From NCBI RefSeq assembly GCF_964340395.1, contig NC_135570.1, forward strand, positions 9,417,822 to 9,481,821: a stretch of 64,000 nt of DNA, in the 5' to 3' direction. Below, one piece after another: positions 47,705 to 62,528 of the stretch. The notes under the pieces are model-generated. The model ran no database searches and was not told where the DNA came from. It saw nothing but the letters and a program-made list of their open reading frames with translations. The translations under genes were made by a program, and so were the position numbers. Source of the stretch: Glandiceps talaboti (taxonomy: Eukaryota > Hemichordata > Enteropneusta > Spengelidae). Within the stretch, counting starts at the first letter, position 1; each line of letters starts with the position of its first letter.

Positions 47705-50700
47705 GTATCGGTTAGTAACTACATTATCAGCTGTAAGATGTTCAGTCGGTCTCGAAGAAATAAAATGGGACCTTGAAACTACTAGCACCTGAAATGCATT
47801 ATTATAATAAATCGTGTTTGTCATTTTAAAATACCAAAGTAACATTCACTGCTTTATTTCATACTGTGTACCTGCCTACAGTAATCTATTATCGTACACT
47901 ATGAAAAATACGTGATAAACCAGAAAGATTTGCTTTCCTTGTCTGGAAGACTTGATACTTTTGGGTGTGTTATGTTAGTGACAAAACAACATCTCTATTG
48001 TAGTGAGAATGAATATTTCATGTCCATGGCGCCACTTGACCAGTTCTATAACAACTTTAATCGGATAGGTTACTGACTAATTTGGGATTCATCCCGAAAG
48101 ATTTGCTTTTCATTTTTAGGTTCATTTTCTAAATGTCAATGTTGGCTTTCGTAATAGGATATACCCCTATACCATGTCATGGGACTCATGGCCCAGGAGC
48201 TAGTCCGATGTGAGAACCAATTTTGTACTGTCCAGTGGTACTATATCAGTCCTGTTGCCCATACTGCCGCTGTGACATTAATCTGATTAACCTTACGTCA
48301 TGGAATAATATAAAAAGAAGAAAGTGCATCGTTGTGAAGTAATATTTCCCATTTTTCATAAGGGAACCAAGATGAGCTATCGAGGGACTGCATGATTTGT
48401 TTTGCTGTGTGCGAGTGTTTTTGTTTTATTTTGTTTTTCGTTTAGTTTTCCGGGGGGGGGGGGAGTTCTAACAACAAGTTAGAACTTCACTATATTTCTA
48501 AGTTTCAGATGAAAAGTTAGTCTTAATTACTCTGGACGGTAAGAACATTAGTTGATGTTTTTGTTACAGGATAACTCGTTAATGTCACAACCAAATCACG
48601 TAATTTCTTAACTTCGAATTATTAGCATCCTATTTTTTATATTAAACATGTGTGCTAGACAGATGACTTGTAAGAATAGTTAGGATGCCTGGATTGTATA
48701 GGAGAAGGGTTTAGGTGGCTATTTTATGAACGGAAATAAATCAGGAAACCAGAGTGATAGCCTCTCCTGACTTTGATGTCTATTCAATCATGTCAACTCT
48801 TAAAGCATGCACACCAACATAAAAAGACCTTGTGTTTTTGTTTGCGTTTGATATCTTTTGGAGGTTTTCTAAAACGATTTCTTAGATCAATATGTGTTCA
48901 CTGTATCAAATCTGTTATATGCGACAATTTGGTGAAATGTAGTTAACATTTACAAATGTAGGTATAGCTATATTAGAGAGTGTGTTGGGGGAATGACAAC
49001 AACATTGACTTCGATAAACTTTGCAATGTTTCTCCAGCATTACAAATTTAAAGTGACATGGCTGCCAAATGCATCGATTTCAAATTCCACTTAAAAACTC
49101 TGAAAGGGAATAAAAATAAATACACCGTGTTTACGTATTTAGATGTTTTTATTTGAAACCTCGTCTTTTTTAAAGGTTGAAGCTTTACCTTGTATTATTT
49201 GAGTCATTAATGAAATGGATAGCAAGAAATCCTCTCGGCAAAAAGCCTACTATTTAAAATGGGAAGCCTTGCCTGACTTTAATTTACTTAGATGGAGTAG
49301 GTACAAGAAAGAAGAACTGTATTACGTGGTGCTTAGTCAGCCGAAATAACTAGTAAATTGTCCATTATCTAATTCATAGAGATTGTTAGTTCTGTTGCTA
49401 GTTTGAAAGCAGTAGTAAGACATTTCCAATTATGGTTATGCTTGTTGAAAATCCCTTCTACTGATAGTTCCTGATTCGGCGGCAATCTATTCTGGTCATT
49501 CTTATTTCAAGTCGAGAATTATCTCATTGTCATTCTCCTGAAATATACAATTCTGGAGACCGGCTCTTTGTAGATTTAGAACTTCTGCTCACAATTTGAA
49601 GGTGGTGTACCCAAATATAGGAGATGATGATTATTTTGTAATGTAGAAATTCGATTGAAAATGTAATTCATTTGTCCTATTAGACTGTTGTATAGTTTCA
49701 ATTATTTCCCAACCACTTTCAAAATTTAAATTACATTTGTTGATGGCAAGCGATCATAGTCATATTCAAAGTTTGGATTATTTTGTTTTTTTCCGTTTAC
49801 GTCAAAATTTGATGAAGTAATTTCTATGGTGTCGTCTTGGGTCATTGTTTTTGCCGTTGGTAAATGTCAACATTAGCAGTTATTGCATACTTATTTATGT
49901 TTGTACCTCAGACCGGAGACCGCAGTATAGTACAGTAGAATAAACAGAGGCATCGAATTAGTTTTGTGGTTTTACTTTAGCAATATGACGTTGTATTATT
50001 TCTTTACTTCAGAATGGATAATATTCTCAGTATTTTGTATGTCTATTTTACGTTGGCGGATAACTTTTTTACAGTTCAGGGAGGCAACTTCGTCACTATA
50101 AATGTATTGAATGGCCGAAAGCAAAGAATGTACACGACACATGGCCAAGGAATTGATTTGTTTATGCATATTAAATGAAAAAGTAATTAAATATTGTGTA
50201 AGGAGACATAATATTTCGAAGATGATTTCTAAGGTAAGAATATTCGTAAATTCATAACTTTGATTCGATTATACTTTCTACAGTGTTTCATTTTCTTTCT
50301 ATAATACAAGTTTGGCTCAAGGGAATTCATAAAAAAGTAATTTCGAAACGTTTACAATAGCGGTTTATAACTGATATTTTAAAGTCACATGAAGTACAGG
50401 CAGATGAGATCAAAATTTTCAAAATTATGAAATAAGCTGGAGATATGGATAAATGATTATATCAAATGTAAAGAAATATATGCTTCAGACCTCGTACTGA
50501 GATGTAAAGAATTCTTACAAATGTGATTCTAAAAAAAACCCTTTGTCATTCCGTATCTTTCTACAGCAGTTTTTGTAATACGCAAAATGTCAAAACATGT
50601 TCTCTAAATAGCTAGCAAGATAAACTATTATCCTTATTCTCCCGTTAGCAGAATGATTTGTAAATTGAGAATATGTACTTTTTGTACTTTGCAACAAGTG

Positions 50701-53700
50701 AAAGTACGTCTATTGAATTTTGTAAAATTCCGCATGATCTTGCCGTCTGCATGTATTACTATGACCGTGATAAAACACATTCATAGCTGAAATGCAATGG
50801 AAGTAATCAGCTGGTGAACAAAAAGGTTGAGGGGGGGGGGAATGTATGCATATGTTAGGTTTAGATGAATTTGTGCAGTAGGTAGTACACGGGAAATGAT
50901 ATTAACATAAATATTACTCAAATTCAGTACCTGAAAATACAAAATTCATGGTATTCTGGATTTTCACTTGTATACCATTCTTTATTTGAAATCTTTTAAC
51001 AATGGAGCTTGATTACTTGCTTCACTGCTGGATTTTCATGATACGTATAAATTGCAAGCCTATCAGCTCATGTACATTTGTGCCTTCGTCAATTTTTGTT
51101 GAAGAGGTAATATACATAAGTTAACCATTAGTCCGACAATATGCAATGTTTGCACGAATTTTGAACTGGTTGATCAGAATGAAACTATTTTACTTCAAAT
51201 ATAAAAACAAGGAATTTTCCTAATGTCAAATCTGGACATTTTTGGTGTATCAAAATAACGTTGAAATAGTGTTCATTGTCATATAAATAAACCCTGACAT
51301 ATACCCGTCATGTTATCTTTTCTGTGAAATAGAAAGTACAGTCACTACATCTTTTCGCCCACCAACAGCTATTTTTGTCACTCCTGAGCATATGAAGACT
51401 GAACATTCATAGTAAATTATTCATCATAAAAATGTAAAATTGATGAATATCTAACAACATGTGATATGAAACCTTAGAAAAATAATTCTAAAGGCGTGGA
51501 AAGTCTTTGACAGAATCTAATAACAATTATCCATACTGTGAGGTTCAAAGACATTGAAACTTGACTAAAATCAATACCTTCTTTGAACACTGTAAACAAA
51601 TCGTAGGTGAATACTATGTTTCAGGGTAAGAACATTCCTTATCTTATCCTACATGGTTGCTTAGTTACTACTTGTATCAAGCTTTATTTTGCTCTGACAT
51701 CCTTAAGGTGAATACCTAGATGTTATTTTGATGATATCGGACCATGTAAAGTCATCAACTGACGTATGTAAAGTTATCAGATGATATTACTGATACATCC
51801 ATTGAATGGTATTAGTGATTCATCAACAACATGTCATGTATAATTACAAAGGGGATAATAATGCATTTATGAGTGTCATTCAGTCAAGAGGTGTTTGCCA
51901 GATGTTGCTCATAGTTATATAAGAGGAGATTGAACCACATCTTGAAGAAATTTTTCCAAGAAGTTTACCGCTGTTCAAAATTGCCCATTACGGAGATGTG
52001 GATAAATCTCGACATCCCATACTTGAGTACGTGCGTAATGAGTTATATATCATGTAAGGTAGACTTAATTCTGCCATCGTTCGCACCTCGTTTCAGAAAT
52101 GTGTTGCATTTTAACACATTCATTGTTTATGCCTATACCTGCATTATAATGATTGGTTCCTCTAACGCAATAAGGTTCCAGAAATCATTATTTCTGTTTG
52201 ACTCATCTCCAGAACGACGTCATTCATAATGCCAGGTAAATCATTTCATCAAATTCCCATTGTTCATTAGTGATGGGTTAAAAGCAGTCATGCTGGCATT
52301 TATACTGAATAATAACTCACTTTGATTTAGTCCTTATATTCTTAATATTTCGATCCGTGAAAGGGTCATCTACACCACTCCAACTTATGTTAATGTACCA
52401 CTGAAGTACAGGAAGTGGTCGTTTATTACAAAAAGTCCATTAGAAGATTGTTCAAGTTGATATATAATTGTCGGTGTTAATGTGAGAAAAGTTGGAGTTT
52501 TATAAATAATTAGTACATAGCTTATCTATCAAATTATTATGTATGTAACACTACCTGTCACTGAAGCTAATGTTTATAATCTTTTATTCACTTGTCTACC
52601 TTTCAAATGCTTAAACGTCTTAGACGTTATCCTAAATATACGTCGTAAATCAAAATTTAAATACATCAGTAAATCTTCTTTTTGTTAAATTACATATGTA
52701 TCTATAAATGATAGAATTATTAGACAGACGACAGGAAAACAGGGTTGTTCATAGTTTTTCCCCAATTGTAATCCACATTGAATTTTTACGGCAAATGTGT
52801 ATTGAAGTCTGATAGATATGTTCGATTTTATAATTCTGTTGAATTATACATACTACATCCATAGACTAGAAAGTGAGTGAAAAATCGAAGTTTAATTATG
52901 TTGCAGACTGTTTGTTCAACGAAATGAAGATGATTTCGTCTCATCGTGATTCATTCGAAACTGTGCATGGCGCCATTTACATGACCTATAGCAGTATGAT
53001 GTAACTATATCTGAAAGCTTACGCACGAGTATGATATTCATATATCATCGCCGTGTATGTTGAATGAATGTCAGCCATTATGTAGAGTTTGTGTAATGTC
53101 ATAAATGGATTGCTATTGATTTGATCGCAGGAGGGGGCTAAATGAAGAATGCAATTTTGAATTTTGATTCACCGTCTCCTGTTTACGAAATCAACAGTCC
53201 CATTTGTGTGGTTTGTATGTAATGTGGCGGTCATTTTGAATATTTCTGACATTAAAATTGAAGCAATATTGCATGATATTAGGTCGTATCTTAAATATTT
53301 ATGTTGTACACTAGATATCTTTGTCGGGATTATATATTAAGGATTCGTAGTCTCTTACTTTGAAAGTTTAAACAACCTCGACATCCAGGATACAAACATT
53401 TTCATAGCTTTTCTGTCTTGACGTTGATTGCTAGGCGCCTGGGGTAAAATTTATCGAGACTCGATGGCAACGAGAAGAAACTAAATTGACTGCAAATCTC
53501 CAATAATTGCCTCAAGATTAAATTATGGGTGTGTTAAAGCTGACTTATCATTTAAAATGAGTAACCTGGCAAGTTTCAATTAACGCTCCACACGACATGG
53601 ACGGTAAGCACTGCCGAGATACGCAACGTGTCGCTCATAGCTTCCTCGCCAGAAGATTCATAAAATCCTGAAAAATCGACCAAGTAATAGGCAAGACATT

Positions 53701-54199
53701 TTTTTAGGTATACGTTACAGTTAATTGTTTTTAATGTGAAGACGAAATTTGGTAACATGCTACAAGAAAATTTATATTCTTATCCTGGAATAGTACACAA
53801 GAATAAATATACTTTCCCGCGTTTTTGTTAGCAAAAGCTAAAGCAAGAATTGTTTGCGTAAAAGTATTACTTTGGTAGGTAGAATTGCAAATATCCCCAT
53901 CGAAAGAGAAAACATAGTGATGAACTATTTACGTCTGTCAACCATTGTGTTTTTGTCACTTCCCATCACTGAGATAGTTTATCATGTAATGTATGTTCCA
54001 AATTATATAGAACTTGAAGCTTGCACTCTTCCTATATAGCCTGATTACTAAAAAGCATTGATTATGCAAATGAGTCATTAAAACTAAAAGCTATATTATC
54101 AAACTTTGTATGACACATACATGTGTTGTCATTAATATATGTACCAAATTATACTGGGTGCATTCTTGAGATTTAGCATAACTACCAAACACCATTAAT
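47705..54199. other. Intergenic, nothing recognised
   Basis: A 6.5-kb AT-rich stretch with poly(G) runs at about 48451 and 50829. Open frames up to 99 codons (51930-52229 +) have no domain motifs. Confidence 0.5.
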
Positions 54200-54445
54200 A
54201 TTGAACTTGCAAACCCGCCATGTGGAATGTTGCATCATGGAAAATGTAATAATAAATACTAATCAAATGGTATTGTAAACAATAATGTTATTGTTTTTAA
54301 CCAGAAAATAATCATTCATAGTCACCCTGATCATTGTGGGGTGTTTATTTTATTGGTAGCTCCAGATTAGGTATTATGATAACCACAAATAATCCCATAG
54401 TCCTTTGCATCTGAGCATGCTCAGTCTGGATTGCAAGTTCCCTAT
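54200..54445 (-). mobile_element. GAGCATGCTC-family MITE, copy C (full length)
   Basis: Reverse complement of copy B along nearly its whole length, with ends GAACTTGCAAACCCGCCATG and TCTGGATTGCAAGTTCCCTA. Confidence 0.85.
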
Positions 54446-54489
54446 TGTGTAAATTGATCATTAATATTCATGCCATCAGTTAATTCTAG

Positions 54490-54561
54490 CCATTACCTTA
54501 AAGAATATGTGCACCAAATTTCGTTTGACTTGAACAACCGATTTTGAGAAAACGGTGGCAA

Positions 54562-54600
<39 letters not shown>

Positions 54601-54609
54601 AAGACAGAC

Positions 54610-54651
<42 letters not shown>

Positions 54652-54658
54652 ACAGACG
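54490..54658 (+). repeat. Dispersed repeat ending in (CAGA)n-(CA)n
   Basis: GTGCACCAAATTTCGTTTGA, then CCGATTTTGAGAAAACGGTG, then CAGA units (about 54565-54609) and CA units (about 54613-54643). Animal genomes often have dispersed repeats with this 'caccaaatttc...acagacagacag' layout. Confidence 0.6.
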
Positions 54659-55579
54659 TTTCATCCTTGATATATACCCTTCCTACGGAAGGTAAAAATG
54701 GCACACGCACAAAGAAGTCAATTACGATAGATTTTTCTGCCAGGGTAGGTTTCATTTGCTATTTCTTTTATCTCCTACTACACATCGGCTGTGGAAAAGT
54801 AATCAAATTTACATCTCCTAACCGCGAAACTGTCAGAATTGAGTATAAGCCATTCAGTCTCACATACAATGGGAACAATTTCCACTCAACTAATTCGTTT
54901 TTCAGGAAATAAGAGATACATCTGGGGACAGCATATTTCTGGTTACTTTAATTGATTGTACTGTTTACTAACTTAAGTTGTAAATATATTCCGGTTTGTA
55001 TAACCTTTGAAGAAGTCCGCATAAGGTCGATAAAATAAACCAGTCATTTGTTTTAATATTACAGGTAATTATAGTCGTGATAGGCATATCTGTGTTGCAA
55101 ATGAATCACGACAATACAAACTTCAAACTCTAGTGCTCTGATTGTTTTCCTGTGAACCATTTGAACTTTCGGTAAAGACAAACCTATGACAAGTTTAGTT
55201 ATGGCAATTTAAGATTTTAGGTGTCTTTTCAATTGCTTATTGTTGACATTTTTATGAAAATACAGGCGTTTAGGGATAGATAATTATTAACAATTTATAC
55301 TGTAAACAGTATCAGTGCAAAGCGAAGGAATGAGTGTCTGCTGTTAGGTTTTCATATTCGTTACATTGATGTACTATCACTTCATCAGGTTTAGTGGGTC
55401 ACTGCATAAAGTCATCGTCACCTTAGCACTATTCGACTCAAGACTGTAGTAACACTTCAGGTCTTACTGTACTTTGAAGGAATGCTTTTAGTATTAGTAG
55501 TTTATATATTTAAAGAAATCAATCGGCCTATCAAGATTTTAAGAGACATCTTATGGCATGCAGAGTGATGTTATAAACC
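54659..55579. other. Intergenic, nothing recognised
   Basis: The phrase TTTGAAGAAGTCCGCATAAG near 55007 may be a retroelement remnant; too short to call. Confidence 0.35.
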
Positions 55580-55770
55580 AACCATTTAAAAAACTCATTT
55601 TTGCTCAAGATTCAAAGTTGCCACTACACTACCTACATATAATATTGACCACTAACTCACAGATACAGGGTCTTTTATGAGTAATATACCGATTTATAGT
55701 GGATATATCTTTGGTTATTTGATGAAAACAATATCCCAGTTGCAGCTAGTGCAGGTTTAACACCGACTCT
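55580..55770 (-). repeat. ~190-bp-unit repeat family, copy 4
   Basis: The reverse complement aligns over its length with 10505-10675: GTGAGTTAGTGGTCAATATT, then GGTAGTGTAGTGGCAACTTT GAATCTTG. Confidence 0.75.
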
Positions 55771-56727
55771 GCTACTGAAACATTATTATAAGAGACGACA
55801 TTCAAATATGTCGTAATCCACGAAGACAGTCAATATTAAAATTCACTCTATATCAACAAATGGCGACTTTATAGCAGCAAGTAGATATTAAGTATATTTA
55901 AATATGAAGACCTTTCTTAAATCTCATATATGATAATTCAATTTTAATGTGCAGATTTATTTCCATGCTAGAATAATTCTAATAAAAGTACTGTTATTAT
56001 TGACAGAGTTCATAAAATTAAAGGTATGATGACCTATATAAAAGGAGAGTGTCCATTGGATATCCAATTCAGATTATTTCTAGTTAAATGTATAAACCCA
56101 CGTTTATGAAACATGTGTGATCATGATTGAACGGTACACAACGCTAACGTTTGATTGATTTAATATAATATTTAATTTACAGACAATCGATCAATATGAG
56201 TCAGAGAGATGAACATACCAAGTGACACATTTGTAAAATTAATGACAGTGTTGCCTTCAAACTGTATTTCGTCAAACTTACACATCTCTCACTTCTTTGT
56301 AATAAGCAAAAACTCTTGGGATGTATTTCTTTCTTAAACAGATATGGTTTGCCTTCGGGATATTGTAATTCCAACGAATTAATTTTGTTATTAGTCCATA
56401 AACGTCATTTTTAGGATGTAAACTCTTTTCTTCATGTCACTAGTGTATCGTTTCATTTAATTAAGCAATTATTCATTTCTAATATAGGCATGAATACAAA
56501 AGTGTTTTTAATTTTCTGTTTTTGTTACCCTGACGAAGTAATCAATTTTAATAGGTTATTTAATCACAAAGTTTTCAATATCTTGCAATTGCACATTCCA
56601 TCAATCGAATAAATAAAATTAAAAACGTTTATATTTATGGATATATACAGGTCGCCTGATGATCGCAACATCGTGAAACATTATGTAATGACCCCCTTAG
56701 TATCTTGCTTGATATTGTGTTATACCT
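55771..56727. other. Intergenic, nothing recognised
   Basis: AT-rich, no gene seen. Confidence 0.45.
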
Positions 56728-56822
56728 GTGTGTCTGTGTCTGTGTCTACGTGTGTCTGTATGTATGTATGTATGTATGTATGTATGTGTGTGTGTGTGTG
56801 TGTGTGTGACTGTGTGTGTGTG
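56728..56822. repeat. (GT)n/(GTAT)n microsatellite
   Basis: GTCT, GTAT and GT blocks in succession. Confidence 0.93.
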
Positions 56823-56879
56823 TCAATACAGACTTCTAACTGGGGAGTACAGTGCTCAATGCAAGATTAATAGCAGAGC

Positions 56880-56992
56880 TATATAGACTTAATCCAAACA
56901 CATTAGGAGGTCATAAGTCGTCTGAATATCGCAAAACATGAAACTCCAAATTACGTCATATGACCTCCTAATTTTTGGATTAAGTCTATATA
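56880..56992. repeat. Hairpin repeat
   Basis: TATATAGACTTAATCCAAA and TTAGGAGGTCATA on the left pair with TATGACCTCCTAA and TTTGGATTAAGTCTATATA on the right, around a ~40-base loop. Confidence 0.8.
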
Positions 56993-59900
56993 TGAACTTT
57001 AAATTACTCGAAACGGTGTCTTATCTCTTTCGGCAAACGCTAGCGTTTTCCAACTGTGTTCACTTTAAGTTTATCTTAGTGTATGTTAACCACTATCTCA
57101 ACCTCTATATCAGTGAGCGATATATATAAAACCATCTGTATCTGCCTAAACCACAGTGACTTGTCATTGAACGATCACTTATCTCAAACAGCTGTATGTG
57201 CCCAATGTTCGATACTTTGACATTTTTATGAAAAGAGAAACCCTTACAGCAATAAGAAATATAGAAAATCAAGGAAATATAAACCAAGGGTGTGAAAAAA
57301 CCCCGAACAAAAACAGATGCGCGGGTTGGTGTTATCTGAATCACAAGGTTTTCACTTACAATGACTCTTGAGTTGCATTTGTCACGATCCTTCACTTTCA
57401 TTATCACTTACTTGAAAAACTGTTGGCTCATTAGTGACCATTCAGATCTAAGTTTTGGAGTGATTCAAATTTCCAAAATAGGCCATTATTGAAAAAACCC
57501 AACCACAATTCTCATCGATTCTTCCGCCAATAACATGCAAAATACAAATAGAAATCACATTCTAAAGCTTTGTGTCACAAAGTAATACGAAGCCTTACAA
57601 CCAATGATGATGATGATGCCATTGTTATCAATGACTCACATGATAACGGAAATGGAATATGTTTGGTCGAAACGGTTGGTTGACTCTATGATGACTGCGG
57701 GCACTACAGAGTATGCGATTTAAAAGCCTAATTATATATTTCAAGCAATGCATTCATTGTAATTGAACACCAAATTGAGAAGACAACTTTCTAACACTTG
57801 AAGTGAACGGATGTTACAGATTCTAATACCAACAGAACAAAGTCACATCTTTCTGATATTATGCTTGACACAGATTTAGATGCCGTATCAAAGCTAATGG
57901 ATATATATTTAATGAAATGTCTCCAATTTGACGAGTTTACGGGACATCAAAAGAAAAAATACAATGTCGTATTTCTGACCTGTTCTCCCTTGTCAACAAT
58001 GGTTATCTTTGCTTGTAGACTTCCAACTTGTCGGAAAACAATCCATAAACAACTTCCTGTCTCAGACGCTGATATGATGAACAGTATATTAGGAGAACCT
58101 ATACAAATTAAAAGAAACGTAGATAAATGGTAAATTAATGATAACAAACTAGCTTTATATATTGAGGACGGCTTCCTTAAAGACAAGCGTAATTTATTCA
58201 ATTATTCAAAAATTGGTAATTCCTTAGCCAGCAATGTCACGTCGAGGTCATTTACTACGCATGCGTAGAAACAGAATGCATTTTACTGGCGCTGAAAGGT
58301 AACATGAAATATGTAATTACATTTTGACGGATAGGGGAAAATTTTAGAACCTTGCACTAGAAAAGTTATTTATTAATACAAATCTTATAAACCGAATCTC
58401 CGTCTGATATAATTTGGATTTCCTAAATATTCAATTCAATCATACTACCCAAAATGTCTCATAAGATTATCGTCATTCTCGTTTTAAATGGAATATAGAA
58501 ATAACGAAAAAAGTTACAAAATTTGATTGGATTAGGCGGAACGTGTAATGATGGCTAAGGAAGTTAAAAGCCTTTTGGGTAATATGCTATATTAGGGGAA
58601 AGAAATCTCCTCCGTTGGCGTACATTTTGACCTAATACACTTGTATAGAATAATGCGATATACGATATGATAATGCTACGGCTATCATTCCCTAACCAAT
58701 TTGTTACTTTAATGAATACAGTTTATTATTTGAAGGAAGAAGTATGATTGTGTAGTGGTTGTGACGTACATATATACATGTATAGTCGTTCTGCTGTATG
58801 CATGTATTTGTTGTGTATTTGTGACGTGTCTAATCTTGACAATCTATAGAAAAGAAGCGTCAAGTTTTAGCAAATCGGTGTATTTTAACCAATGGTAATG
58901 GAGACTTAAAAGACATAACCGCCAACTCTTGAATATAAATCACATTAACAATTCAACATCCATTTTGCTTCTATTTCGACAAAAGTACGTTGAACTGTAA
59001 GCGTAGACCATAGAAGAAGTACAAATTTAATGTATTTATTTTTCAAATGCTTCCCTTTTAAAACCCCCTCATCAAAGTTAGTATTGATGAGGAACTTAAT
59101 ATTGTGTGTAAAATGGGAAAGTAATGGGATAGTATGTGTTAAAAACAAACAGAGACGCATTGGTCGACGTTAAACCAAGATTTATAAAGAGCATTAAATG
59201 TGGTATAAGTGGGTATTCAGCGAACTTCTGAGATCATCTGATACATTTTTTGTTTTTGCAAATTACTTGGTAGGCATAAGTAGGGTAATACTTAGTAACC
59301 TTATTTCCTAGCTCTTTCTTTACACGCAATCGCGTAAACAAACCGTAGCATATGTCACGTGATATGATGTGACATATTACCCTAGATACATTTTATTTTA
59401 TATATGTTTCATCGAATGAAAGTGTATTCTCTTCATTATTCTGAGTTGATATGTTTTGGAGTGTAATATATGCTACATATTTGAACGGTATTCACAGTAT
59501 TATACTTACTGGAACATACCTAGGCTTCACTTGTAAAACTCAAAACTAGAATATAACTTATGAACATTTCGATGACGTAATTTATTATACGCGTGAAAAA
59601 TGTAGAGAAAAACGCTAATATGCAATCAACTGTTCTATACTATGCCGAAAAGTGTTGTAATGTCATAAAACGCATGCGCTGACACATGGTAGTACTAGAA
59701 CAGTTCGAGAAGTCGAAGTGAAAAGTTTACAAACTCAGCTTGTGCTACTTTAAAGAATGAGTTATGGTTACCTAAAAGTATTGAAATTCTTTAATTCATG
59801 TTTCGAGTTTCTTTTTTATCATTCTTTTGATGTATATGAATGCCTAATTTATGATGTATGCTTGTCTCACAATCAGCAGTCATATACAATGTTAAATGTG

Positions 59901-60849
59901 GTCCTAGATATACAATATCACCCGCATCTGGTATTGTTAAAGAGCAACTTGCTTTGCTTATCAAGAGATCGACTCCCGATAAAAGGTCAAACTGTATAAC
60001 TTATTGTTTTTCACCAAAGGCCAGGAATAACTAACAATTTGCTAAGTAACATTAACCTGAATAAAACGTTAGCTGTTTTATCTGCATTTTATATAAATTG
60101 TGGTTGGGTGGTTGTTTAGTTTACATGTTCGAATGTGCTGTCTTTGAATTCAATACATTCATCATAGAATTAATCCCGACATGGCATTTTTACATACATT
60201 TGCATACATTTACATAATTGATGAACATCAATTCAAATTTGCACACATTTACATAATTGGGGAACCGCAATTCAAATAACTGTTTCCCATTGAATGTATA
60301 AAAATATTTCAGCAATCGTTAGATCAATTTCAATATATTGATAAACTGAAGTAAACTATGCGTATCAAATACAGTACTTTAGTCTTTATGTACATTGCCA
60401 TGTGTCATTACACGAAAGTTTAACTTTATTCGGTTGATTTGCGAGACAAGAAACCCTGTGTGCCATAGATATGTTCTGTAATTCACTATGGTAACCTGTA
60501 AGGTTCATTGCTGATACATCTCAAAGGTTATACTCGACGAAAAACCTCGTATATTAATCATTAATGATTCGCTCTACAAAATATATAGGCTATAGAGCGG
60601 GCAAGCAATCGATCAACAGAATACCATACATTCATCTCATGCATTATATTCAATCGAGCTCAAATTTAGAAACAGAAATATTGGAGAGCTCCTCAAAGAT
60701 AAGAATAATATTTTACTTTATTGCCAGAAATTATAGGCTTACAAAATACTCTAGACTTATCTACAAATGTGCAAAATATCAAACTTTACAAGTCAAATGA
60801 GCCAAAACAAATAGATAATGTAGTGAACTACAAAACACATTTATAGCTA
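56993..60849. other. Intergenic, no supported gene
   Basis: AT-rich. The 90-codon frame at 57861-58133 (+) has mixed composition but no recognised domain, no repeat structure and no clear splice partners. Confidence 0.45.
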
Positions 60850-60893
60850 GGGCCACAAAAATAGTTCTTAGGAACTAGTCGAGCTTGTGGCCC
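60850..60893. repeat. Short palindrome
   Basis: GGGCCACAA...TTGTGGCCC ends enclose TAGTTCTTAGGAACTAG, a second nested palindrome. Confidence 0.6.
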
Positions 60894-61339
60894 CTAAGAA
60901 GAACTCAGTGTGATTATGCGGTGTGTTGCAGACTGGCAGCTTGGAAATGAATAATAATTAATTTGAAAACAAGAAAGTAAAGTGAGAACAGAAACAATAC
61001 ACAAATCAACCCGAAATTAGGCGGAGTTAGTCTGTTGCTTTCTCCTCGTTAGTTAGAGATGGTACAGCCGATGACATCATATTTGGTTCACATGTTTTTG
61101 CAAGTGGTGCATATTGTAAAGCCTTAATTCTCTGTTGTATATTCAATTGTTTGTCATAGTGTTGTTTCTATCAATGTCAAGTAATATTTGCGATCAAACT
61201 TAAGTGCAAACTATAATCCATTGACCTTAGTATTAAAAGCAATTCTTTTATTGTTCCGATGCCTGTAAAGAATTTGCATTTCGCCTTTGAGGACTTCCAT
61301 TATGAGGCATACAAAATATCACGCACATCGCTTGTCATG

Positions 61340-62225
61340 AATGTCGACTGGCTGACGCCAGGGTGGCTCAATTCTTTAGTGTATATATTGCTTTTTTGCG
61401 ACTATCATATTAAATATCAAATATCGTAAAGTTTTCCAAAGTGAAGCTAAATGTCACTGGATTTACGAGTGCTGTTTTTTAGCCACCCCAGGGGTGCTCT
61501 TACAATGGGCTCCATGCGTCCGTCTGTGCGTGTGTCCGTAATACACATTCCATTCAAGTGCCTACCCCATATTATCAGATCCAAGCTATCTTTGGAGACC
61601 TTGACATTAACATTCACGGTCAATTATCAAAATCAAGCCAATCCCTGCCAATTTCTTTTAAATCATGTTTACAAGTGTACTATTGAAGAGAAGAAGTACA
61701 CACAAACATTTTTTTCGGACCTCATGTAATTTTTACTGAAATGGCAGTCATATTTGTAGTAAAAAATCACTATATTACTGCATAATTCTTCAACTTCAAT
61801 CCACCGACTTTATTCAAGTGTCTAACCCCATATAATCACATGACCATTACCTTGACCTACAGGGTAGACCATCAAACTTTAAGCTATTACTTACATATCG
61901 CAGTCACTTTGTAGCAATTATGTGTTGGTAATGTCTTTTATAACTATAGATGCAGAACCAGATAAACATAAACATGCATTATTTTTGGTGCTCATGTCAC
62001 GTTTTACTCAAAGGCAGTCATATTTGTAGTGAACAGTCATGATTTACCACATAACTCAAAAACTTTAATACATGGAGACGACAGTATCAGACACTTTGTA
62101 GTATTCATTTCTTGCCACCAATTTATTTTAAATCATATCTTCATTTAGTCATATAGAAGTAAAGTATTTGGGGGGAGTCTGTCTCTTCTATGAAGACTCG
62201 TCTGCTGTAGGAAGGGGGCCATTAC
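61340..62225. repeat. Repeat-derived region with ~270-285-bp tandem units
   Basis: CTCATGTAATTTTTACTGAA ATGGCAGTCATATTTGTAGT (near 61720) recurs as CTCATGTCACGTTTTACTCA AAGGCAGTCATATTTGTAGT (near 62003). ATTCAAGTG(C/T)CTA...CCCCATAT recurs at about 61552 and 61813. An inverted pair GCCAGGGTGGCT / AGCCACCCCAGGG frames the left side (61359, 61480). The 92-codon frame here is read as repeat, not a gene. Confidence 0.6.
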
Positions 62226-62376
62226 ATTGACAATTGTAGTAAAATCTTTATTTCAGGATTTAATACTTTTGAAAGGATAGTTCTCATACATCATTCAGTT
62301 TTTTCATGTTATATGACAAGACTAGATATCATTTCTGTCAGAGATTGCTCGGAGATTAAGAGTATTCACACTCCCA

Positions 62377-62442
62377 TGTATGTATGTATGTATGTATGTA
62401 TGTATGTATGTATGTATGTTCCCATGTATGTATGTATGTATG

Positions 62443-62473
<31 letters not shown>

Positions 62474-62528
62474 GTATGTGTATGTATGTATGTATGTATG
62501 TATGTATGTATGTATGTATGTATGTATT
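62377..62528. repeat. (GTAT)n microsatellite with CCC interruption
   Basis: Two GTAT runs, each preceded by a CTCCCATGTATG/TTCCCATGTATG start, which suggests an internal duplication. Confidence 0.95.

Noticed and set aside
55005-55045. GAAGAAGTCC...GGTCGATAAAATAAACC as a retroelement end
   Set aside because: Suggestive of a Penelope-like or LINE remnant phrase, but too short to support.
56648-56683. Hammerhead-ribozyme-like CTGATGA ... GAAAC
   Set aside because: The bases between the two core blocks do not form a proper stem II and no matching stem I/III strands were found.
57861-58133. 90-codon frame
   Set aside because: No recognised domain, no splice partners and no start or stop context beyond chance in AT-rich DNA.
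61451-61729. 92-codon frame
   Set aside because: It lies in a repeat with ~280-bp tandem units and is not conserved between the two units as a frame.
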